Origin: Cohnella sp. CFH 77786
GTDB taxonomy: Bacteria; Bacillota; Bacilli; Paenibacillales; Paenibacillaceae
Direction of reading: 5' to 3'
DNA: 64,000 nt
Assembly (NCBI RefSeq): GCF_019400745.1
Contig: NZ_WJIB01000004.1
Location: forward strand, 372,001-436,000
A program made the position numbers and the translations under genes. The notes beneath the pieces are model-generated. The model ran no database searches, was not told the DNA's origin, and worked only from the letters and a program-made list of their open reading frames with translations. How positions within the stretch are numbered: the first letter of the stretch is position 1; the number at the start of each line of letters is the position of its first letter. Shown here in pieces: positions 8,210 to 17,954 of the stretch.

Positions 8210-9811
8210 ATGAAGGCAGCGAGAGGTTGGGTCTTGGCCTTAGCTTTGCTAATGGCGATCGTGTCCGTCATCTCAGGTTGCGGCAGCAAGGCTTCGAATT
8301 CGGAAGGTTCGCCAAGCGGGAAACCTTCGGCGACCAGCGCCGGCGCGTCATCCAGCGATGCAGGTTCCGGCAATCCGGACGTCTCCACGTATCGCAAGCT
8401 TAAAGTGTATACCGTAGGAAGTTTCCCCCAGAACGACACCAAGGCAGTCGTAGCGGAAATAAACAAATACCTGAAAGAAAAAATCAATGCCGAGATCGAC
8501 TTCCAAGGACTTCCCTGGTCCTCCTGGGGAGAAAAGATGGCGTTGGCCTACCAATCCGGGGAACAGGTCGACCTGACCTTCGCTCCGAACTGGGCCGATT
8601 TTGCCAACAACGTTGCCAAAGGCGCCTTCCTTCCGCTGGATGGCCTGTTAGCGAAATACGGCAAAGGAATTACGGATACGCTGGACCCCCGCTTCCTTGA
8701 CGGCGGCAGAGTGAACGGCAAAATTTACGCGATTCCGACGAACAAGGAAATCGGCGAAAGCCACACCATTATGTTCAGGAAAGACATTATCGATAAATAC
8801 GGATTCGATGTCAATTCGATCCATACGCTGGAAGACCTGGAGCCCTGGCTTCAAACGATCAAGGAGAAGGAGCCCGGCCTCGCTCCGATTTGGCTGTCGG
8901 GCAGCGGTGCCGATACGCTTGGTTATTTCGACAAAACCAGAAAGAGCATGGAGGAGAACTTCCGCTACGAGCTGGTAGCAGGCGCGCCTGCCGCGATCGT
9001 GCTGGACACGAAGACGGACAAGATGATCGTTAACACCATGGAGTCCGATGCCGCGATTTACAGATTGAAGCTCTACGGCGACTGGTTCAAGAAGGGATAC
9101 ATCAACCAGGATGCCGCAACAACCAAGACGAGCGCCGAAGATGCGCTCAAAGCCGGCAAGACTTGGATGAAGTTCGGATCTGACAAACCCGATTCCGACA
9201 AGGAAGATTCGAGTGCCACGGGCATCGAACTCGTCAAGCTGAAGGGTAACGACCCTGAGATGAGCACGGCCAGCATCAGCAACTCCATGATGGCCATCGG
9301 ACGTACATCCGTCGATCCGGAGCGGACGATGATGCTGCTGAACCTTCTTCACACCGACAAGCATCTCGTCAATCTGATCGACTTCGGCGTGGAAGGCCGG
9401 CAATACGTAAAGGTGGAAGGCAAGGATAATTTCATCAGGTTGCCGGACGGAATCGCTACCCGCGCGGATACCGGTTGGGCTCCGGGCATCGAGTGGATGT
9501 TCGGGAACCAGACGCTCACTTATTTGTGGGAAGGCGAGAGTCCGGACAAATGGGAGAAGTTCAAGGAGTATAACAATAGAGCCCATAAGGTAAAATCGTT
9601 CGGCTTCAGCTTTAATACCGAGCCGGTCAAAACGGAAGTGTCGGTAATCAGCAATATTGTCAAGGAATATCGCCCGCTGCTGGAAACGGGAAGCTTGGAT
9701 GTGGACAAGGTACTGGCTGAATACAACGCTAAGTTAAAGGCCAACGGAATCGAGAAGATCCGCGCCGAGGCTCAGAAGCAATACGACGAATGGAAAGCGA
9801 AGAAAGCATAA
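8210..9811 (+). CDS. Extracellular solute-binding lipoprotein (DUF3502 type)
   Basis: 533 residues. A lipoprotein signal peptide ends at the lipobox VISGC near residue 24, followed by a Ser/Gly/Ala-rich linker. The body resembles family-1 solute-binding proteins associated with LplB/YtcP permeases, and the last ~120 residues (VKSFGFSFNTEPVKTEVSVISNIVKEY... to the Lys-rich end) fit DUF3502. It should capture an oligosaccharide outside the membrane and deliver it to the two upstream permeases. A GGGAGG ribosome binding site precedes ATG 8210. The ligand is unknown; locus 2 encodes a paralogue. Confidence 0.92.
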   Translation: MKAARGWVLALALLMAIVSVISGCGSKASNSEGSPSGKPSATSAGASSSDAGSGNPDVSTYRKLKVYTVGSFPQNDTKAVVAEINKYLKEKINAEIDFQGLPWSSWGEKMALAYQSGEQVDLTFAPNWADFANNVAKGAFLPLDGLLAKYGKGITDTLDPRFLDGGRVNGKIYAIPTNKEIGESHTIMFRKDIIDKYGFDVNSIHTLEDLEPWLQTIKEKEPGLAPIWLSGSGADTLGYFDKTRKSMEENFRYELVAGAPAAIVLDTKTDKMIVNTMESDAAIYRLKLYGDWFKKGYINQDAATTKTSAEDALKAGKTWMKFGSDKPDSDKEDSSATGIELVKLKGNDPEMSTASISNSMMAIGRTSVDPERTMMLLNLLHTDKHLVNLIDFGVEGRQYVKVEGKDNFIRLPDGIATRADTGWAPGIEWMFGNQTLTYLWEGESPDKWEKFKEYNNRAHKVKSFGFSFNTEPVKTEVSVISNIVKEYRPLLETGSLDVDKVLAEYNAKLKANGIEKIRAEAQKQYDEWKAKKA

Positions 9812-9816
9812 GAGGC

Positions 9817-9852
9817 AAGGGGGAGGACTGACGAGGTCGGGTCTTCCCCCTT
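9817..9852 (+). terminator. Hairpin after binding-protein gene
   Basis: AAGGGGGAGGACT pairs imperfectly with GGTCTTCCCCCTT, followed by TTTCG. It is a partial terminator candidate that would lower expression of the downstream two-component genes. Confidence 0.5.
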
Positions 9853-9893
9853 TCGCGCCGCTCTGGCGTGTGCGTGCCGGGAGGAGAGAGACT

Positions 9894-11630
9894 GTGAGAC
9901 TATCATTGCGAATGAAAGTAAGCGCTCTCGTCCTGCTGCTGGTGACGCCTCTTTTTTTCTTTCTTTATTACACCAACGTCTATTCGACGAACATCGTACG
10001 GGAGAAAGTCGCCAAATCCGCCTCGGATACGCTGACCCTGCATCTTGGCGCTCTCGATGAGCTGCTGGAACAGACCACCAACTACTTGCTTCGAACGGCC
10101 AACGAGAGCATGCTGCTCGAGCTCTATTCGGAGAGCGGTCCTGACAGCGTGAATTATTATTTGTCCATTCGGAAATTGATGGACCAGTGGTATAGCGACG
10201 TCAGCTACTACTCCATTATTCGCACCGTGTTCGTATACCGTCACGACCGCGATGAGCTATTCCTCAGCAGCCGGAAGGAGTATTACAAGGAAAGGGACGA
10301 CATTCGTTCCGGGCTGTCCTCAAGACTGAAAACGTCTTATTTTCCGACTTCCTTCAAGTGGGAGATCGTGAACGTCGGCGGCGAACCGGTCTTGTTCAAG
10401 ACGCTGCCGGATAAGAGCGGAAGGCTGCTCATCGGCGTCCTTGTCAGCATCGATTCTTTGGCGCAGCCTCTTATCCAGTTAGAGTCGACAAAGAGCGACG
10501 AGAAGATCGGGATCATATCCAAAGACGGCCATGTGTTGTGGGGGCAATTCGAGGCTGAGGATCTTGTCCGCATCCGCAGTCAATTGAACCATCCGCCGAA
10601 TCGCGCCAGCACGACCGTTCAACTTGGCGACGGCAGTTCCTATCTGTTCGTCAATAAACCCTCTCTGTTCTCCGACCTCAACATATTCATTCTCTTGAAC
10701 GAGAAGTCGCTGTTAGACGAACTGCCGCTGTTCCAGCATGTGATTAAGGCCATACCCGTTGCCGTCATCATGATTTTGGTGATTTTGCTTATTCTATTGA
10801 GCCGGCTTGTGTTTAAGCCCATTCAGCGGTTGGCAAGCGGGATGCGCATCCTGGGTAAGGGACAGCTGGATTACCGGCTGAAGGAGGAGAACTCCAAGGA
10901 GTTTCAGTTGATTACGCAGCAGTTCAATCGGATGGCCGAACAAATCAGCAATCTGAAGATTGACATCTACGAAGAGCATATGAAAGTGCAGCAAGCCGAA
11001 CTCAAGCACCTTCAGGCCCAGATCAATCCCCATTTTTTTATGAACTCCTTGAATATCGTCTACCATCTTGTGGAGCTTCAGAGGTACCCCCTCATCAAGA
11101 AGATGATCAGTCACTTGGTCTCCTATTTCAGGTTTATCATGAGCACCAACGATTCGTGGATTACCCTTAGCAGCGAAATGAATCATATCCGCAACTACAT
11201 GGAGATCCAGATGGTAATGTATCCGGATAAGCTGATCTTCCACGATCAGCTGCCGAGGGAGCTCGAGAACGCGCTTGTTCCGCCTTTGCTGGTCCAGCCG
11301 TTCGTGGAGAATGCCATAAAACATGGCTTTATCAATAACGCTAAGCCATTCCGTATCGCCGTAACCGTGAGTGAGGAAGACGGGGAAGACGGAGTGCCGC
11401 GCTTGGCCATCCAAATCCGCGACTCCGGGCCGGGGTTCTCCGAACGGCAACTGGAGTCGCTCAACGCCGGAATTTACGAGAAGGCGCCGACGGACCGCCA
11501 ATTGGGAATATGGAACGTTCGCAGACGGTTAAATATGTTCTATGACGAAGCCGCGAATCTCGCCTTCCGCAACGATCCGCAGGGCGGCGGAATCGTGGAG
11601 ATGAGGCTGCCTATGCAGAGGAGGCTATGA
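9894..11630 (+). CDS. YesM-type sensor histidine kinase
   Basis: 578 residues from GTG 9894, chosen because GGAGGAGAG lies just upstream; the frame opens at 9870 without a ribosome site. A membrane segment at ~10-30, an extracellular sensing region of ~250 residues and a second membrane segment at ~285-310 are followed by HAMP. The His_kinase domain has LKHLQAQINPHFFMNSLN near residue 375, where the His in INPHFF is the phosphorylation site. The ATPase region has PPLLVQPFVENAIKHG and an RDSGPGF G-box. It overlaps the response regulator gene by 4 bp and likely senses the sugar or loaded binding protein of this importer. Confidence 0.92.
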   Translation: MRLSLRMKVSALVLLLVTPLFFFLYYTNVYSTNIVREKVAKSASDTLTLHLGALDELLEQTTNYLLRTANESMLLELYSESGPDSVNYYLSIRKLMDQWYSDVSYYSIIRTVFVYRHDRDELFLSSRKEYYKERDDIRSGLSSRLKTSYFPTSFKWEIVNVGGEPVLFKTLPDKSGRLLIGVLVSIDSLAQPLIQLESTKSDEKIGIISKDGHVLWGQFEAEDLVRIRSQLNHPPNRASTTVQLGDGSSYLFVNKPSLFSDLNIFILLNEKSLLDELPLFQHVIKAIPVAVIMILVILLILLSRLVFKPIQRLASGMRILGKGQLDYRLKEENSKEFQLITQQFNRMAEQISNLKIDIYEEHMKVQQAELKHLQAQINPHFFMNSLNIVYHLVELQRYPLIKKMISHLVSYFRFIMSTNDSWITLSSEMNHIRNYMEIQMVMYPDKLIFHDQLPRELENALVPPLLVQPFVENAIKHGFINNAKPFRIAVTVSEEDGEDGVPRLAIQIRDSGPGFSERQLESLNAGIYEKAPTDRQLGIWNVRRRLNMFYDEAANLAFRNDPQGGGIVEMRLPMQRRL

Positions 11631-13264
11631 TCGTTCGTATGTACAGAGTCCTGATCGTAGACGACCAAGCGTTTGCCCTGCTCGGCTTGCAGCAAGGCGT
11701 GGACTGGAACGGGTTGGGCGTGACGGAAGTCTTTCTGGCGGATCATGTAGAACAGGCGGTGGAGTGCCTGGGGCAGCATGCCGTCGATTTGCTGATTTGC
11801 GATATCGAGATGCCCGGGAGGAGCGGGTTGGATTTGCTCGCTTGGGTGGAGCGGCACTCGCCGAACACCCTTACGATCATGCTGACTTGCCATGCGGATT
11901 TCGAATACGCGCAGCGGGCTATCCATCACGGGGCGTACCATTACTTGTTGAAGCCCGTCGATTACGCGCAGCTTAAGAAGGTGGCGGGAGATGCCATAGC
12001 GGAGGCCGGCAGGCAGAAGGAGCAGCATAAGTTCGAGGTGTTGATGAGGGATTATCGAAGAAAGTGGGAGCAGCAGCTTCCCCTCCTGGTGGAGCGTTTC
12101 TGGCAGGACATTCTCGGCCACCGCGCGTCTCTTCTTCCGGATTCGTTGCAACGGTCCGCACAGACGTACGGCTTGGACTTCAAGCCGGGCGATCGTTATA
12201 TCCTGGTTCTATTGGGACTGGAACAATGGAAGGAAAACCTGAGCGCGCGGGATGAGGCCATCATGGAGTACGCGCTTCGCAATTTGGCCGGGGAGCTGAT
12301 CTTGAGAGGGCTGGAGGGCGTCGTCCTTCAGGATCATGCGGGGCTTAATTTGGCGATTGCCTACGAGAAGCGCGAAGGGCCCCCCGTCGGCCACGTTCTG
12401 GAACGCAATTGCAGGCAATTCCTCAGCGAGTGTGAGCGGTTGCTGCAGTGTTCCTTGTCCGTCTACATCAGTCCGACGGTATTGCTGCCGGAGATCGTGA
12501 GTGCCTACGCATACGTGACGGAGAGAGAGCAACGCAACATTAGCCGCTCCAGGCAAGTGTTTACGCCTGTCTACCCGGCTTCCGACAAACCGCTGGAGCA
12601 TATGCCGGCAGTGGTCCCCTTAAGCTTGTTTGCGGAATGGGCCACCATCCTGGAGCTCGGCGAACTCGAAGAACTGGATCGGCGAGTCAAGCAATGGTTC
12701 GGCAGCAGCGGGACGGACACATGGACGAAGGAATCGCATCGTCAGGTCATTCATGGCATTCTCTTTATTATTCACACCGTTCTAGCGAAGAAAGGTTTAG
12801 CCATGCACGAGTCGGCGGAGTTAAAGATCTTGACGGACAAGGAAAATTACCCGAAGCATTCCCTTGTCCTTCAGAGCTGGGCAAGGGAATGCCTCGGAGC
12901 AGCCGTACGGCTTCTTAAGACGAGCAACAATGCGTCCTCTGCCGTCGTCGCCAGGATCAGGCAATACATCCGTTCACGTCTGAGTCAGGAAATCACCCGT
13001 GAGGAGCTGGCATCCCATGTCTATCTCAATCCGGCGTATCTGTCCAGATTGTTCAAGAAGGAGACCGGGTTATCCTTGTCGGACGCCATCATTCAGGAAC
13101 GAATCCAGGAAGCGAAGCGAATGCTGGAAGAAACGGAATACAAAATTACGGATATCGCGGAACACGTCGGCTATACGAGTCTGGGGAGTTTCTCCAATTT
13201 GTTCAAAAGAGTTGTCGGCGTCACGCCTCAGCAATATCGGGCAAAAATCAAGGTGAATAGCTGA
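11627..13264 (+). CDS. YesN-type response regulator with AraC DNA-binding domain
   Basis: 545 residues. An N-terminal receiver domain, YRVLIVDDQ, has the phospho-acceptor Asp in DLLICDIEMPG near residue 59 and the conserved Lys in LLKPVDY near residue 108. A ~300-residue middle region follows, then a C-terminal AraC domain with two helix-turn-helix motifs (TREELASHVYLNPAYLSRLFKKETG and ITDIAEHVGYTSLGSFSNLFKRVVG). The start overlaps the kinase stop as ATGA. It probably activates the importer promoter near 6190 and forms a two-component pair with the upstream kinase. Confidence 0.93.
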   Translation: MIVRMYRVLIVDDQAFALLGLQQGVDWNGLGVTEVFLADHVEQAVECLGQHAVDLLICDIEMPGRSGLDLLAWVERHSPNTLTIMLTCHADFEYAQRAIHHGAYHYLLKPVDYAQLKKVAGDAIAEAGRQKEQHKFEVLMRDYRRKWEQQLPLLVERFWQDILGHRASLLPDSLQRSAQTYGLDFKPGDRYILVLLGLEQWKENLSARDEAIMEYALRNLAGELILRGLEGVVLQDHAGLNLAIAYEKREGPPVGHVLERNCRQFLSECERLLQCSLSVYISPTVLLPEIVSAYAYVTEREQRNISRSRQVFTPVYPASDKPLEHMPAVVPLSLFAEWATILELGELEELDRRVKQWFGSSGTDTWTKESHRQVIHGILFIIHTVLAKKGLAMHESAELKILTDKENYPKHSLVLQSWARECLGAAVRLLKTSNNASSAVVARIRQYIRSRLSQEITREELASHVYLNPAYLSRLFKKETGLSLSDAIIQERIQEAKRMLEETEYKITDIAEHVGYTSLGSFSNLFKRVVGVTPQQYRAKIKVNS

Positions 13265-13325
13265 TCCCGTTGCCGAACGTTGCCTTCCATCCACAAATAG
13301 GCACGTCCATCCTGCTCACCCAATT

Positions 13326-13928
13326 TTACTTTCGAGAGTCAAGAACGAACATAGATGCATCCTGTCCCATGAATAGTTTGCTTCCCGTATAGAATGTTTT
13401 GGATTGAATAAGCCTATACCCGATCTTAATCATCATATCCGTCAGTTCTGCTTGATTAAAACCGTTATGTACGATATCTGGAACCACTTTTTCATTTTTG
13501 TCAAAATCAACGATCAGCAAGTGTCCTCCGTCATTCAGTACATCAAACAACCTTGCTAGGACAAATTCAACATCAGGAATGTGAAGCAGCACCTGCGCCA
13601 TGAAAATATAGTCCGCACGAAGATCCGATAGACCTTCTTGTTCAAAATCAAAGCATAATGTATCTGCATGCCGAAGATTCAAATCGGAAATCTTTTTCTC
13701 TACTTGATTTATCATGTTTTGTGACGTATCCAGGAAAAGTATCGAATTGAATTCGTTTAACAGATTCATTCCGACAAGTCCCGTCCCGCAGCCAAAATCA
13801 ATCGCATTCTTATCTTTAGCGTCAACTGCATATTCGCGGATCGCATCGGATGAAACCTTGGCAATATGGATTCTTTCAGGCGTGTCATACATACCCGCTA
13901 TCATTTCGAACTTATCCGTATTTCCCAT
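13326..13928 (-). CDS. Class I SAM-dependent methyltransferase
   Basis: 200 residues from the second ATG of the frame (13928), which has AGGAG eight bases upstream; the first ATG at 13934 lies too close to it. Motif I is AIDFGCGTGLVGMNLL near residue 43, followed by ILFLDTSQNMINQ and the HIPD/LNDGGHLLIVDFDKNE region of UbiE/BioC-like methyltransferases. The substrate is unknown. It is convergent with the YesN gene and co-directional with the VOC and phosphotransferase genes. Confidence 0.85.
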   Translation of the reverse strand: MGNTDKFEMIAGMYDTPERIHIAKVSSDAIREYAVDAKDKNAIDFGCGTGLVGMNLLNEFNSILFLDTSQNMINQVEKKISDLNLRHADTLCFDFEQEGLSDLRADYIFMAQVLLHIPDVEFVLARLFDVLNDGGHLLIVDFDKNEKVVPDIVHNGFNQAELTDMMIKIGYRLIQSKTFYTGSKLFMGQDASMFVLDSRK

Positions 13929-13974
13929 CGGCATCTCTCCTATCTATCTTCAATTTTGTATCTTATGGCTTGAA

Positions 13975-14328
13975 TCATTCGGTAATGTGCCAAAGCACAC
14001 CTGCGGGGTCTATAAGGTGGACCGCACGCTTACCATAGGGTTGAATTTCAGGCGGTTTAGCTTTGACGTTATACTTCGCAACAACCCCGCTGCGTTGAAT
14101 GCGCTCCCACCATGCATCCAGGTCCTGAACACACAATTCCAACATGTAGTTATTTTGCATTTCAAGGTTGTGATAATTTTGTAGATGAAATTCCAATTCG
14201 TCAATTCTAAAAATCGTGAGTCCATGATCTGAAAAGATGATTTCAAATCCTAGATCTACATAGAATTGAACAGCAAGCGGGTAATCTAAACCTGACGGAA
14301 CAAAGGGACGTAATTTATTGGCTCTCAT
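13975..14328 (-). CDS. VOC (glyoxalase/bleomycin resistance) family protein
   Basis: 117 residues from ATG 14328, which has GAGGAGG about 12 bases upstream; the frame is open further but without a good start site. The pattern is a single VOC module pair: VPSGLDYPLAVQFYVDLGFEIIFSDHGLTIFRIDELEFHLQ in the first half, and MLELCVQDLDAWW followed by RAVHLIDPAGVLWHITE in the second. Such proteins bind metals or sequester drugs; the substrate here is not readable. Confidence 0.8.
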   Translation of the reverse strand: MRANKLRPFVPSGLDYPLAVQFYVDLGFEIIFSDHGLTIFRIDELEFHLQNYHNLEMQNNYMLELCVQDLDAWWERIQRSGVVAKYNVKAKPPEIQPYGKRAVHLIDPAGVLWHITE

Positions 14329-14389
14329 ATTATTCCGAACCCTCCTCGAAAATCTTAGCTTGGATCCCGAACCATGGTTCGCCTTGCCA

Positions 14390-15277
14390 TTACAATTGAT
14401 AAATCCCTTGTTCAATTCGCTGAATGCAATATTCGGCATGCTTGTAGTAATCGAAGTCATGGTGATTCTCACCCTTCGTAAGTCCGCTGTAAAATAGACC
14501 CCACGCGGCCTCTCGAACCATCGACACGAGTTTCATGTCCTGCAGGATGCGGAATGCTTCCTCCTCGAAATATCCGAAGTATAGCTTCAACCATTCACGC
14601 TCATCTGCTTCACTGAACTGGTTCGTAAACGGGATGAGAGCCAACTCGAAAAACACATCTCCGACTCCCGACAACTCCCAATCAATGATTTGCAGCTGTT
14701 GGCCTGTATAGATCATATTGCATAAAAAGGTATCGTTGTGGCAGAATTTATGGTTATATTCTTTGTCGCTACTCCGCCCATGCATGATTTCCTCTACTCG
14801 GTTCAACAATCGGTTTAATCCATCAGGTTGCTTGACTTTAAACTGATCTGCGCCCTTCAAATATCCATGAATTAAATCGTATGGAGTACATGTTCTGCCG
14901 TGGCCTTCCATACTATGTATCCGTTTGAAGCGATCCATAATCATTCCTTTGATATGATCGTCTTTCAGATCGTCTTTCTCGAGCATTCGACCTTTAACAA
15001 ATTCCGTGACTACAAATTGTTCCGGAAAATCGCTGGAAATGACACGAGGAGCAAATCCCTCACGGCTTGCCTTCTTCATGATTTCGACTTCGGAGCGCCG
15101 TGTCAGGTTCAAATACTCATTTTGCCTGCTATTGATGCGCAGAACGTATGCATGCTCTCTCGTTTGTACCTTATAGGTATGATTGCTCAGCCCTCCGCTA
15201 AGACTTTCAATACTTACGAATTCATGGTTTAGCTCGGGTACTTCTCGAATTATATCTTCAACTTTCATGTTCAACAC
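14390..15277 (-). CDS. Choline kinase / aminoglycoside-phosphotransferase-fold protein (LicA-like)
   Basis: 295 residues starting at GTG 15277 with GGGAGGGG five bases upstream; ATG 15268 is an alternative. An N-terminal lobe contains LSGGLSNHTYKVQ and YVLRIN. The catalytic loop is CHNDTFLCNMIY near residue 178 (H-N-D-x5-N), followed by QIIDWELSGVGD carrying the metal-binding Asp. This arrangement is typical of LicA/choline kinase-type enzymes, including bacterial thiamine or choline kinases. With no neighbouring choline or teichoic-acid genes, the substrate remains open. Confidence 0.82.
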   Translation of the reverse strand: MLNMKVEDIIREVPELNHEFVSIESLSGGLSNHTYKVQTREHAYVLRINSRQNEYLNLTRRSEVEIMKKASREGFAPRVISSDFPEQFVVTEFVKGRMLEKDDLKDDHIKGMIMDRFKRIHSMEGHGRTCTPYDLIHGYLKGADQFKVKQPDGLNRLLNRVEEIMHGRSSDKEYNHKFCHNDTFLCNMIYTGQQLQIIDWELSGVGDVFFELALIPFTNQFSEADEREWLKLYFGYFEEEAFRILQDMKLVSMVREAAWGLFYSGLTKGENHHDFDYYKHAEYCIQRIEQGIYQL

Positions 15278-15508
15278 GATCCCCTCCCATTATCAATTGT
15301 CTTGGATGGTTTCGAACATCATATTCCCGCAGCTGATGGTTGTCAATAAGAAGCGCCCAGTTCTGGAAGACGTTTCTCGTAAAGATGCCCGCTAAAGAGA
15401 TTTCAAATTAGCAGTTATAAAGTAGGATAATGGCGCATGATGTCGAATGACTATGTATTAATTTCAAACTACAGAAATGATTAAGCAGCGTAAAAGGGGA
15501 GTCACTTA

Positions 15509-17539
15509 ATGCCAGTCGGCCGCAATACCTTAATTAAAAGTGTGACTTTTAAGTTTTTATCAATGATCTTTCTGGTTTTTCTTGCCGTTTTTTCCACACT
15601 GTTCTTTTTCTCGGGAAAAGATATAGAAAGAAATGATAAAAACAATTTTATCGAAAAAGGCCGGGCGGCGGCGCAATCCTTGGCCCTATCCTTATCGCGC
15701 ACGGCAGAATTGGATATTAAGAACGGCATCTTCATTGACGGGAAGCTGTATAGAGGCGATCAGCTGGAGAAGCTGATATTTGATGACAATTTAGCCGTAA
15801 TTAAAGAAAGCGAGCAAGTGGCCGAAAAACGAAAGCAGGATCCAAAATATGCGGAACAAAAAGTAACCTTGCATGACGGTAAAGAAATACCCTTATGGCA
15901 ATACGAATTAAAATATATAAGCAATAGCGACAAATATACAGATTTGCGGTGGCAATCCATCATCGATAGTTACATGGGCGATCGAAACATCGTGTTCGCT
16001 TTGCCGACCAAGTATTCCAAAGATCCCGACAAATCGGGATATATCGGAACACACAACTCCGTATACAGTCCGGTTGGGGAGAAGTCGAAGGATGCTTGGG
16101 GGGATGAAGGGCTGTTAAGCCAAAAATACAGAGCGAATCGCATATTTAACGACAGCACAGGGTTTAACGCGGCTAAATACACATTGGAAGAAGTAAACGC
16201 AAGCAAAAATGAACAGGAAAACAATAACGGAGCGCTGGTACAGCAATATCCGCGCGTTATCGAAAACACAATCGTGAATATGTGGGATGTTTCCTATCCG
16301 ATTACGATAAACGGCAAACACTGGGGCAGCGTCAGAGTATCCATGTCGCAGGAAAAAGCCGAAATGTTGATTGCTAAAGAAAAACAAGCGCTTATTATAA
16401 AATTCGCCATAATTGGATTTATCGTATTGATTTTCTTGTATATCTTGACCTACTTTGTAGTAGGAAAAAGGATTACAACGCTGTATAAATCGACAGAAGC
16501 GATTTTTTCAAATGGCAGGATTCGTTTGTCTTCGAATTTGAATGTCGGCGGACATGATGAAATCGGGCAGTTGAATAATCAAATTAATCATTTTCTAAGA
16601 AGCTTGCAAGAAACCGTTGTATCGATACAAGAAGTATCCTCGCAAATAGAAGGCTCCTCGAACGATTTGTAGGCAACATCAGACGTTGCGAAAGAATTGA
16701 CGGAACAAGTCGTTGTTGAGATGCAGAATATGACAAGAGGCGCGGAAGCGCAAGCCGGAAGTGTTTCTCAAGGCGTCCTTGCAGTCGAGGAAATTACAGA
16801 AGGAATCTCCAAAGTGAGTGAGTCTTCTGCCGCAGTCATGGAATCGTCAAGCGTAATGGTCAGGCATTCGGAACAGGGCCATGAATCCGTACAAATTGCA
16901 ATGAGACAATTTGAAGCGCTAGGCGAGGCATCGGGTAAAGTGAGCAATAAAATAGAAAACCTGGATCGGATTTCGCAAGAAATTGGAACCATCGCTACAA
17001 CAATCACCAAAATTTCCGCGCAGACCAACATTCTCGCTCTGAACGCAGGGATCGAAGCGGCGCGGTCCGGGGAGCACGGTAAGGGTTTTGTGGTTGTGGC
17101 AAATGAGGTGAAGAAACTGGCGGATCAATCAAAACGATCTGCAGACCAAATTAAGGAATTAATTGAACGCATACAAGGAGCCGCGACTGAAGCGGTAGAA
17201 GTGGTGCAAGCAGGGGAAGCGGAAGTAAAGAAAAGTAAAGACCTCATGCAGCAGGTTGGGGAATCTTTGGCCGAAATCTTGCAATCCGCCCATCAGGTTG
17301 ATACTGAAATTCAAGGAATTACAGTCACAACGCAGGAAATATCGGCCGGAGCGCAGGAGGCTCGGGCATCGATTGAGGAAATTGCAGCGATTGCAAATAA
17401 TTTCACGCACAATATGAAGAGCGTAGCAGCAGCTGCGGAAGGGCAAAAGGATTATATGAACAGCGTCGCCAAATCGGCGAAGATGCTGCGTGACATGTTC
17501 GAGCAACTGCAATCTACTATGCGCAAATTTGAAGTGTGA
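15509..17539 (+). pseudogene. Methyl-accepting chemotaxis protein interrupted by an in-frame TAG
   Basis: The reading frame from ATG 15509 continues in one phase to TGA 17539 apart from a single TAG at 16670-16672, codon 388. Before it lie a membrane segment (~10-30), a ~255-residue extracellular sensor of dCache-like size, a second membrane segment (~292-313) and HAMP. After it lies the intact signalling domain with the conserved hairpin region [43 protein letters not shown] at 16697 could restart a soluble signalling fragment. Everything downstream is well preserved, so this is a recent nonsense mutation, a readthrough site or a sequencing error. Confidence 0.85.
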
Positions 17540-17641
17540 ATGAACCCGTCTGACGGAGGAGCCCCTGCTTCTTCCACCGGACGTTAAGAATCCGGAATGG
17601 GAAGCCGGATTTATCAGTTACATAGCCTTAAACGGAAGAAG

Positions 17642-17676
17642 GGCCCGAATTAGCCGTATTTCAAGCTAATCGGGCC
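17642..17676. terminator. Hairpin downstream of chemoreceptor gene
   Basis: GGCCCGAATTAGC and GCTAATCGGGCC form a stem with one bulged base and a 10-base loop, following the chemoreceptor stop. There is no strong U-tract. Confidence 0.55.
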
Positions 17677-17764
17677 TCATCTGCTCCATCCCCAAACCTG
17701 ACCCCAAAAACCGTCCGACGTTGAAGGTTCCGTCGAGCCGGTTCTTTTCGCACACTGCGTCTTC

Positions 17765-17860
17765 TTAAGCTTTAAACCGCAGAAAGGAAAGGAGATTCCA
17801 GCCCTTCGGGTCAAGAATGTCTTCCTTGCTGAACTTCGCTGCATCGGCCTTGTCCACCAT
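17765..17860 (-). pseudogene. Relic of a DHH-family phosphoesterase/exopolyphosphatase
   Basis: A 31-codon open stretch (MVDKADAAKFSKED..DPKGWNLLSFL) resembles an internal segment of Firmicute DHH exopolyphosphatase-like proteins (pattern VDKADSAxFSxEEIxxPxGWxLLxFLMD). The match ends abruptly after SFL, and an in-frame stop lies four codons before the ATG. It is a short fragment of a lost gene rather than a functional one. The family match is from memory. Confidence 0.45.
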
Positions 17861-17954
17861 ATCCTCCTGCTATGTACAGAATAAATCAATTGTAAGGTGC
17901 CCTTGTCTCAGTAACGCGTATTACGCGCGTCGATACACTGCCGTTCTTGGCAAA

